This document shows, piece by piece, positions 7,881 through 15,385 of a stretch of 64,000 nucleotides of DNA. How positions within the stretch are numbered: the stretch's first letter is position 1; every line of letters begins with the position of its first letter. Source of the stretch: Polyangia bacterium (GTDB taxonomy: Bacteria > Myxococcota_A > Polyangia > Nannocystales > Nannocystaceae); assembly GCA_030429545.1 (NCBI GenBank), contig JAUIFF010000019.1:62001-126000 (forward strand), written 5' to 3'. The notes under the pieces were generated by a model. The model had not been told where the DNA came from. It was given only the letters and a program-made list of their open reading frames with translations, and did no database searches. The translations under genes and the position numbers were made by a program.

Positions 7881-9962
7881 AAAATTACCACACTTGGCGT
7901 GCTCACCAGCGCTGTGTGGGGGCCACACGTAACGGTCGTGCACGCGGCTGGCGAGGTCGCGCCGAGGGCCCAACCTGCCCGTGGGGACAGTGACCCGGCC
8001 GCGCTGCCCGATGAACCACCAAACGCCCAGCAAGATCCTCCGGACGATGGGGACAACGCCGCGGCGAAGTCCGCTGGCGAGGACTTTAACCGTGAGGTCA
8101 CGGTGACAACCGCGAGTCGAACCGAGCAGGCAGTTGGCGATACAGCTGTCACAACCGAAGTCGTCACCCGCGAACGCATCGAAGCCTCCGGAGCCGAAAA
8201 CCTCGCCGAAGTCCTCGAAGAAGTCCCCGGCATGCAGGTCACCCGCTCGTTTTCTGGGGCCGGGTTGCGTATGCAAGGTCTCGACCCGCGCTACACCCTC
8301 ATATTGATCGATGGCCAGCGCGTGACCGGCCGCATCGCCGGCACCATCGACCTCACCCGGATCCCCGCCGAGGACATCGAGCAGGTCGAGATCGTCCAGG
8401 GCCCGAGCTCTTCGCTTTACGGTTCTGATGCTATTGCCGGGGTCGTCAACGTGATCACCCGCAAAACCAAACGTCCCTACGAGGCTGAGCTGCATGCCGC
8501 GTTGGGTAGCTTTTGGACCGCCGATATCAGTGCCCGGGCCGGACTTCGGCGCGAGCGTGTCGGCGCAACCTTAACAGGCGGGTGGCACCGAACCAATGGC
8601 TATACACTGAAATCACCAGATCGAGTTGCCGACGATGCATCGACCACCGGGAGTTGGCAAAACAACGGGAACGTGGCCCTACAAACAGATTTTACACCCG
8701 ACACGCCCGCCGACATACGGATTGGCACCCGCGCAGAATACCAAAGTCGCGACATCCGGCGTGTGGACTTTAGCCCGCCACGCGCCAACTTCGACCGCCA
8801 AAATCGGACGCATATCGCCAACCTCACCGTGACCCCCGAGGTCCGCTGGGATGTGCCGGCTCGCCTGCGACTTATCGGGCGGTTTGCCTACTTCGACGAC
8901 ACCCTCACCACCGACCAGCGGCTGACAGACGATGGCGACTCGGTCGAGCGGACCGTCGACACCCTCGGGGAAGTTACGGTCCAGTACGACCAGCTCGTGG
9001 CTGACAAACACATGCTCTCGTTTGGGTTTGTGACCTCGTTCGAGGACATCGACAGCGACCGCGTGGCCGCGGCCCAACGCGCCCGCCAGCGGGTTTCGCT
9101 GTATGTACAAGATGAGTGGCGAATTGGCCAAACTCCGCGGGTGGTGTTGGTCCCGAGCGCTCGCCTCGACTACGACACCCAATTCGGAGGTGCACTCACA
9201 CCGAAGGCGGCGCTGCGGATCGACCCGAACGAGTGGCTCACCCTACGCGCGAGCTATGGCGCGGGTTTTCGTGCGCCCGACTTCAAAGAGTTGTACCTGC
9301 AATTTTCAAACCCGGCGGCCGGCTATCGGATCACCGGCAACCCGCAACTCCAACCTGAGCGCTCGCGCGGGGCCAATGCCGGGGTCGACCTCAAGCTGTG
9401 GAAACGCGGCGAGTTTTCGGCGGCCTATTTTCACAACCGGATCGACGGCCTGATCTCGACCCCGACTGGCTCGGCGCAAACCGACGGTGCGGGCACCTTG
9501 GTGTTTCGCTACATCAATCTCGACGCCGTCCAAACCCAGGGCTTCGACACCCGCTTCGGCTCGACGTTCGCCAAGTACTTTGGTGCGGATCTCGGCTACA
9601 CATTTACCGACGCCCTCGACCTCTCCCCCGACGACGAAGGCCGGGCGCAACGGCGAGTTCTGCCCGGACGCCCGCGCCATCGCGGCAACCTCCGTCTGTG
9701 GTTTGCCCACCAAAAAGCTGGGACTCGGGTTCAGGTGCGGGCCGCGATCTTTGGCGACCAGCAGTTTTATCGCCTCATCGATGGCGAGGAGCAGGAGGTT
9801 GTGTTGGCACCCTACGCCACCGTCGATATCCGCCTCGCGCAAACCTTTCTCGACCACTATTCGCTGTTTTTGGGGGTCGACAACCTCCTCAATGCCGGCG
9901 ACCCAGATTTTTTACCGTTGGTGCCGCGCAGTTTCTACGGTGGCATGACGATTCGCTACTAA
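7869..9962 (+). CDS. TonB-dependent heme-type outer-membrane receptor
   Basis: Outer-membrane transporter of about 697 residues. After a signal peptide and an acidic Pro-rich stretch, a TonB-box-like EVTVTTASR precedes the plug domain (LAEVLEEVPGMQV, LIDGQRVTG, VEIVQGPSSSLYGSDAIAGV). A 22-strand barrel follows, ending in an aromatic-rich strand with terminal Tyr. The barrel carries FRAP and NPQL motifs like heme receptors. The His often found between FRAP and NPNL is not present (the stretch has Tyr instead), resembling Bacteroidetes HmuR-type receptors that work with HmuY. It is divergent from hmuTUVY, with Fur-box-like dyads between. The ATG at 7869 is preferred over GTG 7833, but its ribosome-binding site is poor. 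Confidence 0.88.
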   Translation: MNFQKITTLGVLTSAVWGPHVTVVHAAGEVAPRAQPARGDSDPAALPDEPPNAQQDPPDDGDNAAAKSAGEDFNREVTVTTASRTEQAVGDTAVTTEVVTRERIEASGAENLAEVLEEVPGMQVTRSFSGAGLRMQGLDPRYTLILIDGQRVTGRIAGTIDLTRIPAEDIEQVEIVQGPSSSLYGSDAIAGVVNVITRKTKRPYEAELHAALGSFWTADISARAGLRRERVGATLTGGWHRTNGYTLKSPDRVADDASTTGSWQNNGNVALQTDFTPDTPADIRIGTRAEYQSRDIRRVDFSPPRANFDRQNRTHIANLTVTPEVRWDVPARLRLIGRFAYFDDTLTTDQRLTDDGDSVERTVDTLGEVTVQYDQLVADKHMLSFGFVTSFEDIDSDRVAAAQRARQRVSLYVQDEWRIGQTPRVVLVPSARLDYDTQFGGALTPKAALRIDPNEWLTLRASYGAGFRAPDFKELYLQFSNPAAGYRITGNPQLQPERSRGANAGVDLKLWKRGEFSAAYFHNRIDGLISTPTGSAQTDGAGTLVFRYINLDAVQTQGFDTRFGSTFAKYFGADLGYTFTDALDLSPDDEGRAQRRVLPGRPRHRGNLRLWFAHQKAGTRVQVRAAIFGDQQFYRLIDGEEQEVVLAPYATVDIRLAQTFLDHYSLFLGVDNLLNAGDPDFLPLVPRSFYGGMTIRY

Positions 9963-9970
9963 CCACGAAA

Positions 9971-9995
9971 AAGCCGCGGGGTAGACCGCGGCTTT
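9971..9995. terminator. Bidirectional intrinsic terminator
   Basis: AAGCCGCGG, a six-base loop, then CCGCGGCTT. A-rich sequence lies to the left and T-rich to the right. It sits nine bases after the receptor stop and about 30 bases from the stop of the convergent gene, so it can end transcription from both sides. Confidence 0.85.
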
Positions 9996-10026
9996 GTTGT
10001 AACAACAACCGATTGTACTAGTTGTA

Positions 10027-10404
10027 CTAGGCGTCGTACGTACGTGGTCGCCGGTCGCCGCCATAGCCCACATGACCGTCGAGCATGGTCGAGGCAACCC
10101 CGGCCTCGAAGCCGTCTTGGTAGGCCTGCCAGACAAGGCCGGCAACTTCAAAGCTGCCTTCAAGGACATCTCGGGCGCGCTCGCCCTGCCCCGACGCAAC
10201 CAGCAACACCAATTGCTCGGCAAAATCGAGTAGCGGTTCGTCGTCGACAATCGCCGGGACACCGCCGCCATTGAGTGTATGTTCAATGACATCGACAATA
10301 TCCGGACGCGGACCGCGGGAGGCCACCAAAACCCACAGGGCATGCTCGGCGGCTACCAGCGGACCGTCTCCAGGAAGTGCAGTAATTTGGCTAGGAATAC
10401 GCAT
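10027..10404 (-). CDS. Conserved-looking hypothetical protein in operon with rpsD
   Basis: Small soluble acidic protein of about 125 residues with no signal peptide or membrane helix. It has a Leu/Ala/Val-rich helical middle (PLLDFAEQLVLLVASGQGERA) and a charged C-terminus ending GYGGDRRPRTYDA. The ATG at 10404 lies eight bases beyond the rpsD stop, so the two genes are probably co-transcribed; an in-frame start at 10455 inside rpsD is less likely. I do not recognise a family. The tight linkage to an S4 gene suggests a translation-related role, but this is inference. Confidence 0.6.
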   Translation of the reverse strand: MRIPSQITALPGDGPLVAAEHALWVLVASRGPRPDIVDVIEHTLNGGGVPAIVDDEPLLDFAEQLVLLVASGQGERARDVLEGSFEVAGLVWQAYQDGFEAGVASTMLDGHVGYGGDRRPRTYDA

Positions 10405-10411
10405 GGAGACC

Positions 10412-11020
10412 TCAGCGGGCGTAAAACTCGACGACCAGCTGGGCATCGACTTCAAATGGCACGGTCGCAGCTGTCGGCAGGGCCGTCACTTTGAAGCGTT
10501 GGTTTTCCCCGTCAACTTCAAGCCAGTCGGCTGCCGGCAACTCAAACGTCGCCAGCGAGTCGACGACGATTTTCTGCACGCCCTTGCGTTGCCGCATTTG
10601 GACCTCCTCGCCGGCGCGAACGCGATAGGACGGAATGTCGACACGCCGACCGTTGATTTGCACATGGCCGTGACAAACGAGCTGTCGGGCGGCCGGAATC
10701 GTCGGCGCAAACCCGGCACGAAACACCACATTGTCGAGGCGACGCTCGAGCAGTTGCAACAGGGCATCACCCGTCACGCCCCGGCCCCGCGAAGCCTCGC
10801 GGTAGAGTCTTCGCAGCTGGCGTTCCGTGACGCCGTAGTTGAAGCGCAACTTCTGCTTCTCGATCAGCTGCATGGCAAAGTCTGAGGGTCGCTTGCGACG
10901 GGCCGCACCGTGCTGTCCCGGCGGAGTTGGGCGACGGTCGATCGATTTGCGCGTGAGCCCGGGCAGGGCGAGTCCCACGCGACGGCATTTTCTCAGTCGA
11001 GGTCCGGTGTATCGTGACAT
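10412..11020 (-). CDS. rpsD: 30S ribosomal protein S4 (zinc-ligand-poor form)
   Basis: Ribosomal protein S4, which binds 16S rRNA early in small-subunit assembly. The sequence starts MSRYTGPRLRKCRRVGLALPG and has the RRPTPPGQHG segment, the KQKLRFNYGVTERQLRRLY stretch, and the S4 RNA-binding domain (RLDNVVFRAGFAPTIPAARQLVCHGHVQINGRR is split across it). Length of 202 residues is normal. Only one Cys remains near the N-terminus, so the four-Cys zinc site of C+ S4 proteins is absent. The gene is not in an rpsM-rpsK-rpoA alpha operon but stands alone between iron/redox genes, which suggests a paralogue. The ATG at 11020 is chosen from the conserved N-terminus. Confidence 0.92.
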   Translation of the reverse strand: MSRYTGPRLRKCRRVGLALPGLTRKSIDRRPTPPGQHGAARRKRPSDFAMQLIEKQKLRFNYGVTERQLRRLYREASRGRGVTGDALLQLLERRLDNVVFRAGFAPTIPAARQLVCHGHVQINGRRVDIPSYRVRAGEEVQMRQRKGVQKIVVDSLATFELPAADWLEVDGENQRFKVTALPTAATVPFEVDAQLVVEFYAR

Positions 11021-11093
11021 CTGGTAACTCTCTGGGGGTGATTGGAGCCCGTGGCTGGACTCACGTATATGCACATGCACATTGATGGGAAAA

Positions 11094-11705
11094 TTAGAGG
11101 TTGGGTGCGTTGGCGGCGAGGTAACTCGCCACCCCCGTCGGTGTGGCTTCCATCCCCGAAGCTCCACGTTGCCAACCGGCGGGGCAAACCTCACCGTGGG
11201 CGGCGTGGAATTCGACGGCGTCAACGATTCGCAGCAACTCGTCAATATTGCGACCAATCGGCAAGTCGTTGACGATCTGCGACCGCACAAGACCCTGACG
11301 ATCAATCACAAACGCCGCTCGCAGGGCGACACCATCGCTGTGCTCGACCCCGTAGGCCCGGCAAATCTCGTGGCGAACATCGGCGGCCATGGTGAAACGG
11401 ACAGGTCCGATGCCACCCTGGTCAACAGGCGTGTTGCGCCACGCAAGATGGGTAAACTGCGAGTCGATCGAAACGCTGACAACCTCGACATCGCGCTCTT
11501 GAAAGGCCTTGACCCGGTGGTCGAGGGCGATCAGTTCGGAGGGGCAAACGAACGTAAAGTCGAGGGGGTAAAACAGCAGGACCGCAAGCTTGTCGCCACG
11601 GAAACGGTGAAACTCGTAGGACTCCTCGAGCGAGCCGTCTGGCAACACGGCGGCGCAGCGAAAGTCAGGGGCAGGTTGCGAAGTTAAACACGTTGGACTG
11701 GTCAT
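11094..11705 (-). CDS. Typical 2-Cys peroxiredoxin (AhpC/Prx family)
   Basis: Thiol peroxidase that reduces hydrogen peroxide and organic peroxides in the cytoplasm. The peroxidatic Cys lies in DFTFVCPSEL (about residue 54), and the resolving Cys in GEVCPAGW (about 174), as in typical 2-Cys enzymes. The N-terminus reaches the conserved APDF motif directly, which fixes the start at 11705. The start overlaps the end of the DUF3501 gene by 41 nt, so the two are probably translationally coupled. It belongs to a three-gene unit with a Fur-box-like dyad at its head. Co-regulation of a peroxidase with iron supply makes sense because free iron and peroxide generate radicals. Confidence 0.92.
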   Translation of the reverse strand: MTSPTCLTSQPAPDFRCAAVLPDGSLEESYEFHRFRGDKLAVLLFYPLDFTFVCPSELIALDHRVKAFQERDVEVVSVSIDSQFTHLAWRNTPVDQGGIGPVRFTMAADVRHEICRAYGVEHSDGVALRAAFVIDRQGLVRSQIVNDLPIGRNIDELLRIVDAVEFHAAHGEVCPAGWQRGASGMEATPTGVASYLAANAPNL

Positions 11706-12345
11706 CTTCTTGATTCATCTCAGCCGCGAGGCGGTGCAGGTACGACGGCAGGCCACGCCCCGCGGACAACAGGTCTTCGGCCAGGGCTTGCCGCATTTGT
11801 GTGGGAAAGGTCAGGTGTTTGTCGGTCCACGAGCGTTCGACAACCAGGGGCATTCCCCCCTGTGCGAGGGCCTTTAGCCATGCCCGCGACGGACAAAAAT
11901 GTAGATACCAAACAGGTTCAAAAAGACAGGTTGATTGCGAAGTAGGCACGCTGTGGCAGGCCGTCGCGCCGAGCCACAGTTTGAGGCCTCCACGCATGGC
12001 AAGGGCCCTCGCCACGGTTTCGCCATGACTGGCCGACCCTGCGTCGATCATGACAGTCGCTCGCAACTCACCCGCCCTAGGCTGCAACGGCTCGACTTCG
12101 CCGACGAGTTGGAGCATCCGCCTGCGGCGAAAACCCTCGACCCGCAAAACCTCGTGGAGGTGCCACAGCACGGTTTCACGGGTCTCAAACATCAACGATG
12201 CCGTGTCGCCAAGGCGCAGCCGACGGACCCGGCGATGGGAACGAATTCTCGCTTGATAGGCCAAGCGAATCCGCCGATAGACCTGACCGGGAACAATATC
12301 TCCGACCCCTACCCGCCTGTCTGGGACTTCAACAAAACCATCCAT
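11665..12345 (-). CDS. DUF3501 family protein
   Basis: Cytoplasmic protein of about 226 residues. Recognised by the pattern Y-x2-RR-x2-RLAYQAR-x-RSHRRVRRLRLGD, then a LMFETRETVLWHLHEVLRVE block and a later ELRATVMID segment, all characteristic of DUF3501. Family members are often next to rubrerythrin-like or peroxide-defence genes, and their biochemical role is unknown. The ATG at 12345 is chosen because the family begins shortly before this pattern; a longer in-frame extension to 12579 overlaps the preceding small gene and looks non-coding. It follows that gene by eight bases and overlaps the peroxiredoxin gene. Confidence 0.8.
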   Translation of the reverse strand: MDGFVEVPDRRVGVGDIVPGQVYRRIRLAYQARIRSHRRVRRLRLGDTASLMFETRETVLWHLHEVLRVEGFRRRRMLQLVGEVEPLQPRAGELRATVMIDAGSASHGETVARALAMRGGLKLWLGATACHSVPTSQSTCLFEPVWYLHFCPSRAWLKALAQGGMPLVVERSWTDKHLTFPTQMRQALAEDLLSAGRGLPSYLHRLAAEMNQEDDQSNVFNFATCP

Positions 12346-12353
12346 TGCAGCAC

Positions 12354-12590
12354 CTACGCCAACGGCCGCGCCCGGTTGTGGAAGTACGGCATATGCAAGC
12401 GCTCCGGGTCGGCGGCCGCCTGCTCGCAGATCGCCAACACGGAGCTCAGTTCTGCGACCGCCGATGGGTCGAGACGCAGCGTGATCGCCCCCAAGTGTAG
12501 ATGCACAATCCCACAGGAACAGAGCTCTGCCGTGGCGATAGCGCTTTTTGCGATCACTTGTCGGGCACTGGGTTCGCACACTTTGTTCAC
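12354..12590 (-). CDS. Small conserved-type protein (78 aa) at head of Fur-box operon
   Basis: Small soluble protein from a GTG start with a distinctive ELCSCGIVHLHLGAITLRLD core: two closely spaced Cys and two His, which could form a metal site. The rest is helical (VAELSSVLAICEQAA). I recall similar short proteins of unknown function in other proteobacteria but cannot name a family. The Fur-box-like dyad lies 19 bases upstream, and the DUF3501 and peroxiredoxin genes follow. The context supports a role in iron or peroxide homeostasis. Confidence 0.65.
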   Translation of the reverse strand: MNKVCEPSARQVIAKSAIATAELCSCGIVHLHLGAITLRLDPSAVAELSSVLAICEQAAADPERLHMPYFHNRARPLA

Positions 12591-12608
12591 CCGAACACCA
12601 TTTCTTAA

Positions 12609-12625
12609 ATGAAAAAGATTTTCAA
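12609..12625. promoter_or_regulatory. Fur-box-like operator of the small protein/DUF3501/peroxiredoxin operon
   Basis: ATGAAA-N5-TTTCAA, also TGAAAA-AGA-TTTTCA (perfect 6-3-6). It is at the left edge of a markedly AT-rich divergent promoter region (about 12600-12750). Confidence 0.7.
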
Positions 12626-12723
12626 TATCAAAAAATATGGCCGAAGATGATTTATTTCACAAATATTAAATTTTGCTTAGAAACACGATTCTTACGCAAT
12701 CATATTCGCAACCATGGTTGATT

Positions 12724-12740
12724 TTGAAATACTTTTTCAA
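12724..12740. promoter_or_regulatory. Fur-box-like operator of the imelysin operon
   Basis: TTGAAA-N5-TTTCAA with perfect arms, 13 bases upstream of the imelysin ATG at 12753. It faces the site at 12609 across the same AT-rich divergent promoter. Confidence 0.7.
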
Positions 12741-12752
12741 TAATTGGAAAGC

Positions 12753-13907
12753 ATGTCACGGTTCCGGAGCTCGACCTTCCTCATTGCAGTCCTGGCGATA
12801 GGTGCATGCACATCTGAAAACCCCGACAACGCCAAACCGTACGACCAAGAACTGGCCGACGAAGTCATCGCCAACTACACAAAGGTCGTCCACAAGGGCT
12901 ACGAAGACTCGCTGACCGAGGCCAACAACCTCAAGGCGGCCGTCGATGCGTTCGTCACGGCTCCGAGCGAGCAAACCCTTGAGGCCGCCAAGCAGGCCTG
13001 GCTCAACGCGCGTGACCCCTACGGGCAAACCGAGGTCTTTCGCTTTTATGGCGGTCCTATCGACGTCGAGCCCGGCGGTCCCGAAGGCCAGCTCAACGCC
13101 TGGCCGATGGACGAGGCCTATGTCGACTATGTCGAGGGTAACCCGACTGCCGGCATCATCAACGACGCCGCGACCTACCCCGACCTCAACGCCCAGCTGC
13201 TGGCCGATATGAATGGTGTGGGTGGCGAAGAGAACGTTTCGACCGGCTACCACGCGATCGAGTTTTTGCTGTGGGGTCAGGACCTCTCGGCCGATGGCCC
13301 GGGTGCTCGTCCGTACACCGACTACATCGACGGTATGGCCGACAACGCCGACCGCCGCGGCATGTATCTACAACTTGTAACCGACCTCGTGGTCGAGGAC
13401 CTCAGCGGGCTGGTCGACGCCTGGGCCGATGGCAGCGATACCTACCGCAGCGAGTTCAGTGGCCTGACATCCGACGAGGCCCTGACCAACATGTTGCTGG
13501 GTATGGGTAGCCTCAGCGGTGCCGAGTTGGCCGGCGAGCGCATGACCGTTGCGTTCGACACCAAAGACCAGGAGGACGAGCACTCCTGCTTTAGCGACAA
13601 CACCCACCTCGACATCCTCAACAATCAGCTCGGGATTCAAAATGTCTACTTGGGCCGCTACAACGGCGTCGCGGGTAAGGGCCTTAGCGATTTGGTCGCT
13701 GACCTCGACCCAGCTCTCGACACCAAAATGCGCGACCAGCTCGCTGCCTCGGTGACCGCAATCGAGGCCATCCCTGCCCCGTTTGACCAGGCCATCATCA
13801 ACAACAGCGCCGAGGTCCAAGCCGCTATCGACGCGCTGCGCAGCCAAACCGAGACGATTGTCGAGGTCGCCACCCTACTCGAGTTGCAACTCAACCTCGA
13901 AGAGTAG
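12753..13907 (+). CDS. Imelysin-family iron-regulated lipoprotein (IrpA-like)
   Basis: Periplasmic or outer-membrane lipoprotein of the imelysin/IrpA family, known from iron-regulated loci and implicated in iron uptake. It has a lipobox (AIGAC), then an all-helical fold of two bundles. The signature G-x-H-x2-E is present as GYHAIEF near residue 167, together with the family blocks WLNARDPYGQTEVFRFYGGPI and LNAWPMDEAY. Length of 384 residues is typical. The ATG at 12753 has a GGAAA just upstream with short spacing; a TTG at 12744 is also in frame. First gene of a tight four-gene operon headed by a Fur-box-like dyad. Confidence 0.9.
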   Translation: MSRFRSSTFLIAVLAIGACTSENPDNAKPYDQELADEVIANYTKVVHKGYEDSLTEANNLKAAVDAFVTAPSEQTLEAAKQAWLNARDPYGQTEVFRFYGGPIDVEPGGPEGQLNAWPMDEAYVDYVEGNPTAGIINDAATYPDLNAQLLADMNGVGGEENVSTGYHAIEFLLWGQDLSADGPGARPYTDYIDGMADNADRRGMYLQLVTDLVVEDLSGLVDAWADGSDTYRSEFSGLTSDEALTNMLLGMGSLSGAELAGERMTVAFDTKDQEDEHSCFSDNTHLDILNNQLGIQNVYLGRYNGVAGKGLSDLVADLDPALDTKMRDQLAASVTAIEAIPAPFDQAIINNSAEVQAAIDALRSQTETIVEVATLLELQLNLEE

Positions 13908-13921
13908 TAGGCCAAAGTGTC

Positions 13922-15385
13922 GTGCAACCGTTGCAAAATCTCGATGTAAGCAGTGCTCGCCGTCCCTCGCCGGGGCGGCATTCGCTGGTTGTGGTGTATC
14001 TACAATGTATTGTCTTGGGTACGCTCGCGCTTACCGGTGGAGCAGTTGCCCACGGCTGTACCGCAAGCCCTGCTCCCGAACCGGGCGAGGAGTTTTCTGG
14101 GGGCGAGACCACGGTGTTCGACACCACCGCCAACGCATTTGCTTTGTCGGCGCGCAACATGTCGTTTGAGCGTCGGCAACAGTTCTTTGTCGGCAATTCG
14201 TTCTTCAACAAAAACTGGGTGACAGCCCCGGCCTCGACCACCGCCCGCGATGGTTTGGGACCGGTTTTCAATGCCCGCTCGTGCTCGGCCTGCCACTTCA
14301 AAGACGGACGCGGGCGCCCACCCGAGTCGCTCGACGAACCGATGTTGTCCATGCTGATCCGCCTGAGCATTCCCGGGCAGGGTCCACACGGCGGTCCCCT
14401 GACCCACCCCGACTACGGTGGCCAACTCGGGCCCGAGGCTATCAATGGCGTGCCGGCCGAAGGCATCGCCACCGTCACCTATAGCGAGCAGTCCGGATCG
14501 TTCGATGACGGTACCAGCTACAGCCTGCGCGTCCCCACCTACCACTTTTCTGATTGGGCGTTTGGCGAGCCGCAAGAGCTTTTAACCTCGCCCCGCACGG
14601 CGCCCGCGATGGTTGGCCTAGGCCTGCTCCAAGCCATTCCCGCAGCCGATATCGAAGCCCTCGCCGACCCCGACGACGACGACGGCGACGGTATCTCCGG
14701 GCGGGCCAACTACGTCTGGGATGTCGAGGCGCAAACACTCGCGCTCGGGCGGTTTGGCTGGAAGGCCAACCAACCCAACCTCCGGCAACAGTCCGCGGGT
14801 GCTTTTTTGGGGGACATCGGCATCACCACCACACTGTTTCCCGACAACGACTGCCCCGCTGTTCAAATAGAATGTGCAAATGCAATGAATGGCGGCACAC
14901 CCGAAGTCGACGACGACACCCTCGACGATGTCGTGATGTACTCGAGCACGCTGGCCGTCCCCGGCCGCCGCGACTTTGATGCCCCAGAGGTCCTGCGTGG
15001 CAAGCAGCTATTTTTTGCCGCCGGCTGTACCGACTGCCACGTACAAAAGTGGCAAACCGGCAGTCAGCCAGACCTCCCCGAAGTCGAAAACCAAACGATC
15101 TACCCCTACACCGACCTGCTGTTACACGACATGGGCCCCGAGCTCGCCGACGCTCGCCCAGACTTTGCCGCCGATGGCAACGAGTGGCGGACCCCACCCC
15201 TGTGGGGGATTGGCCTGGTCGAAACAGTCAATGGACATACATATTTCATGCACGACGGCCGCGCCCGTTCACTGATGGAAGCGGTGCTGTGGCATGGCGG
15301 CGAGGCAGCGACCTCGCGCGATGCCGTCCTGGCCATGACCGCTGACGAGCGCGATGCCCTGGTGCGGTTTTTGGAGTCGCTATGA
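13922..15385 (+). CDS. Di-heme oxidoreductase (DHOR, COG3488-like)
   Basis: Exported c-type cytochrome of the di-heme thiol oxidoreductase-like family, usually found beside imelysin genes. It has a hydrophobic signal segment and a possible lipobox (AHGC), a first heme site CSACH (residues 121-125) in NARSCSACHFKDGRG, and a second CTDCH (from residue 369). The C-terminal part contains RTPPLWGIGL and YFMHDGRARSLMEAVLWHGGEA, which are typical of the family. The start is GTG 13922, 14 bases after the first imelysin gene; no better in-frame start lies before the signal segment. The role may be an electron-transfer step in periplasmic iron acquisition, which is inference. Confidence 0.9.
   Translation: MQPLQNLDVSSARRPSPGRHSLVVVYLQCIVLGTLALTGGAVAHGCTASPAPEPGEEFSGGETTVFDTTANAFALSARNMSFERRQQFFVGNSFFNKNWVTAPASTTARDGLGPVFNARSCSACHFKDGRGRPPESLDEPMLSMLIRLSIPGQGPHGGPLTHPDYGGQLGPEAINGVPAEGIATVTYSEQSGSFDDGTSYSLRVPTYHFSDWAFGEPQELLTSPRTAPAMVGLGLLQAIPAADIEALADPDDDDGDGISGRANYVWDVEAQTLALGRFGWKANQPNLRQQSAGAFLGDIGITTTLFPDNDCPAVQIECANAMNGGTPEVDDDTLDDVVMYSSTLAVPGRRDFDAPEVLRGKQLFFAAGCTDCHVQKWQTGSQPDLPEVENQTIYPYTDLLLHDMGPELADARPDFAADGNEWRTPPLWGIGLVETVNGHTYFMHDGRARSLMEAVLWHGGEAATSRDAVLAMTADERDALVRFLESL

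Noticed and set aside
11706..12579. Long N-terminal extension of DUF3501 to 12579
   Set aside because: The first 78 codons overlap the small Cys/His protein and do not match the family; the ATG at 12345 fits better.
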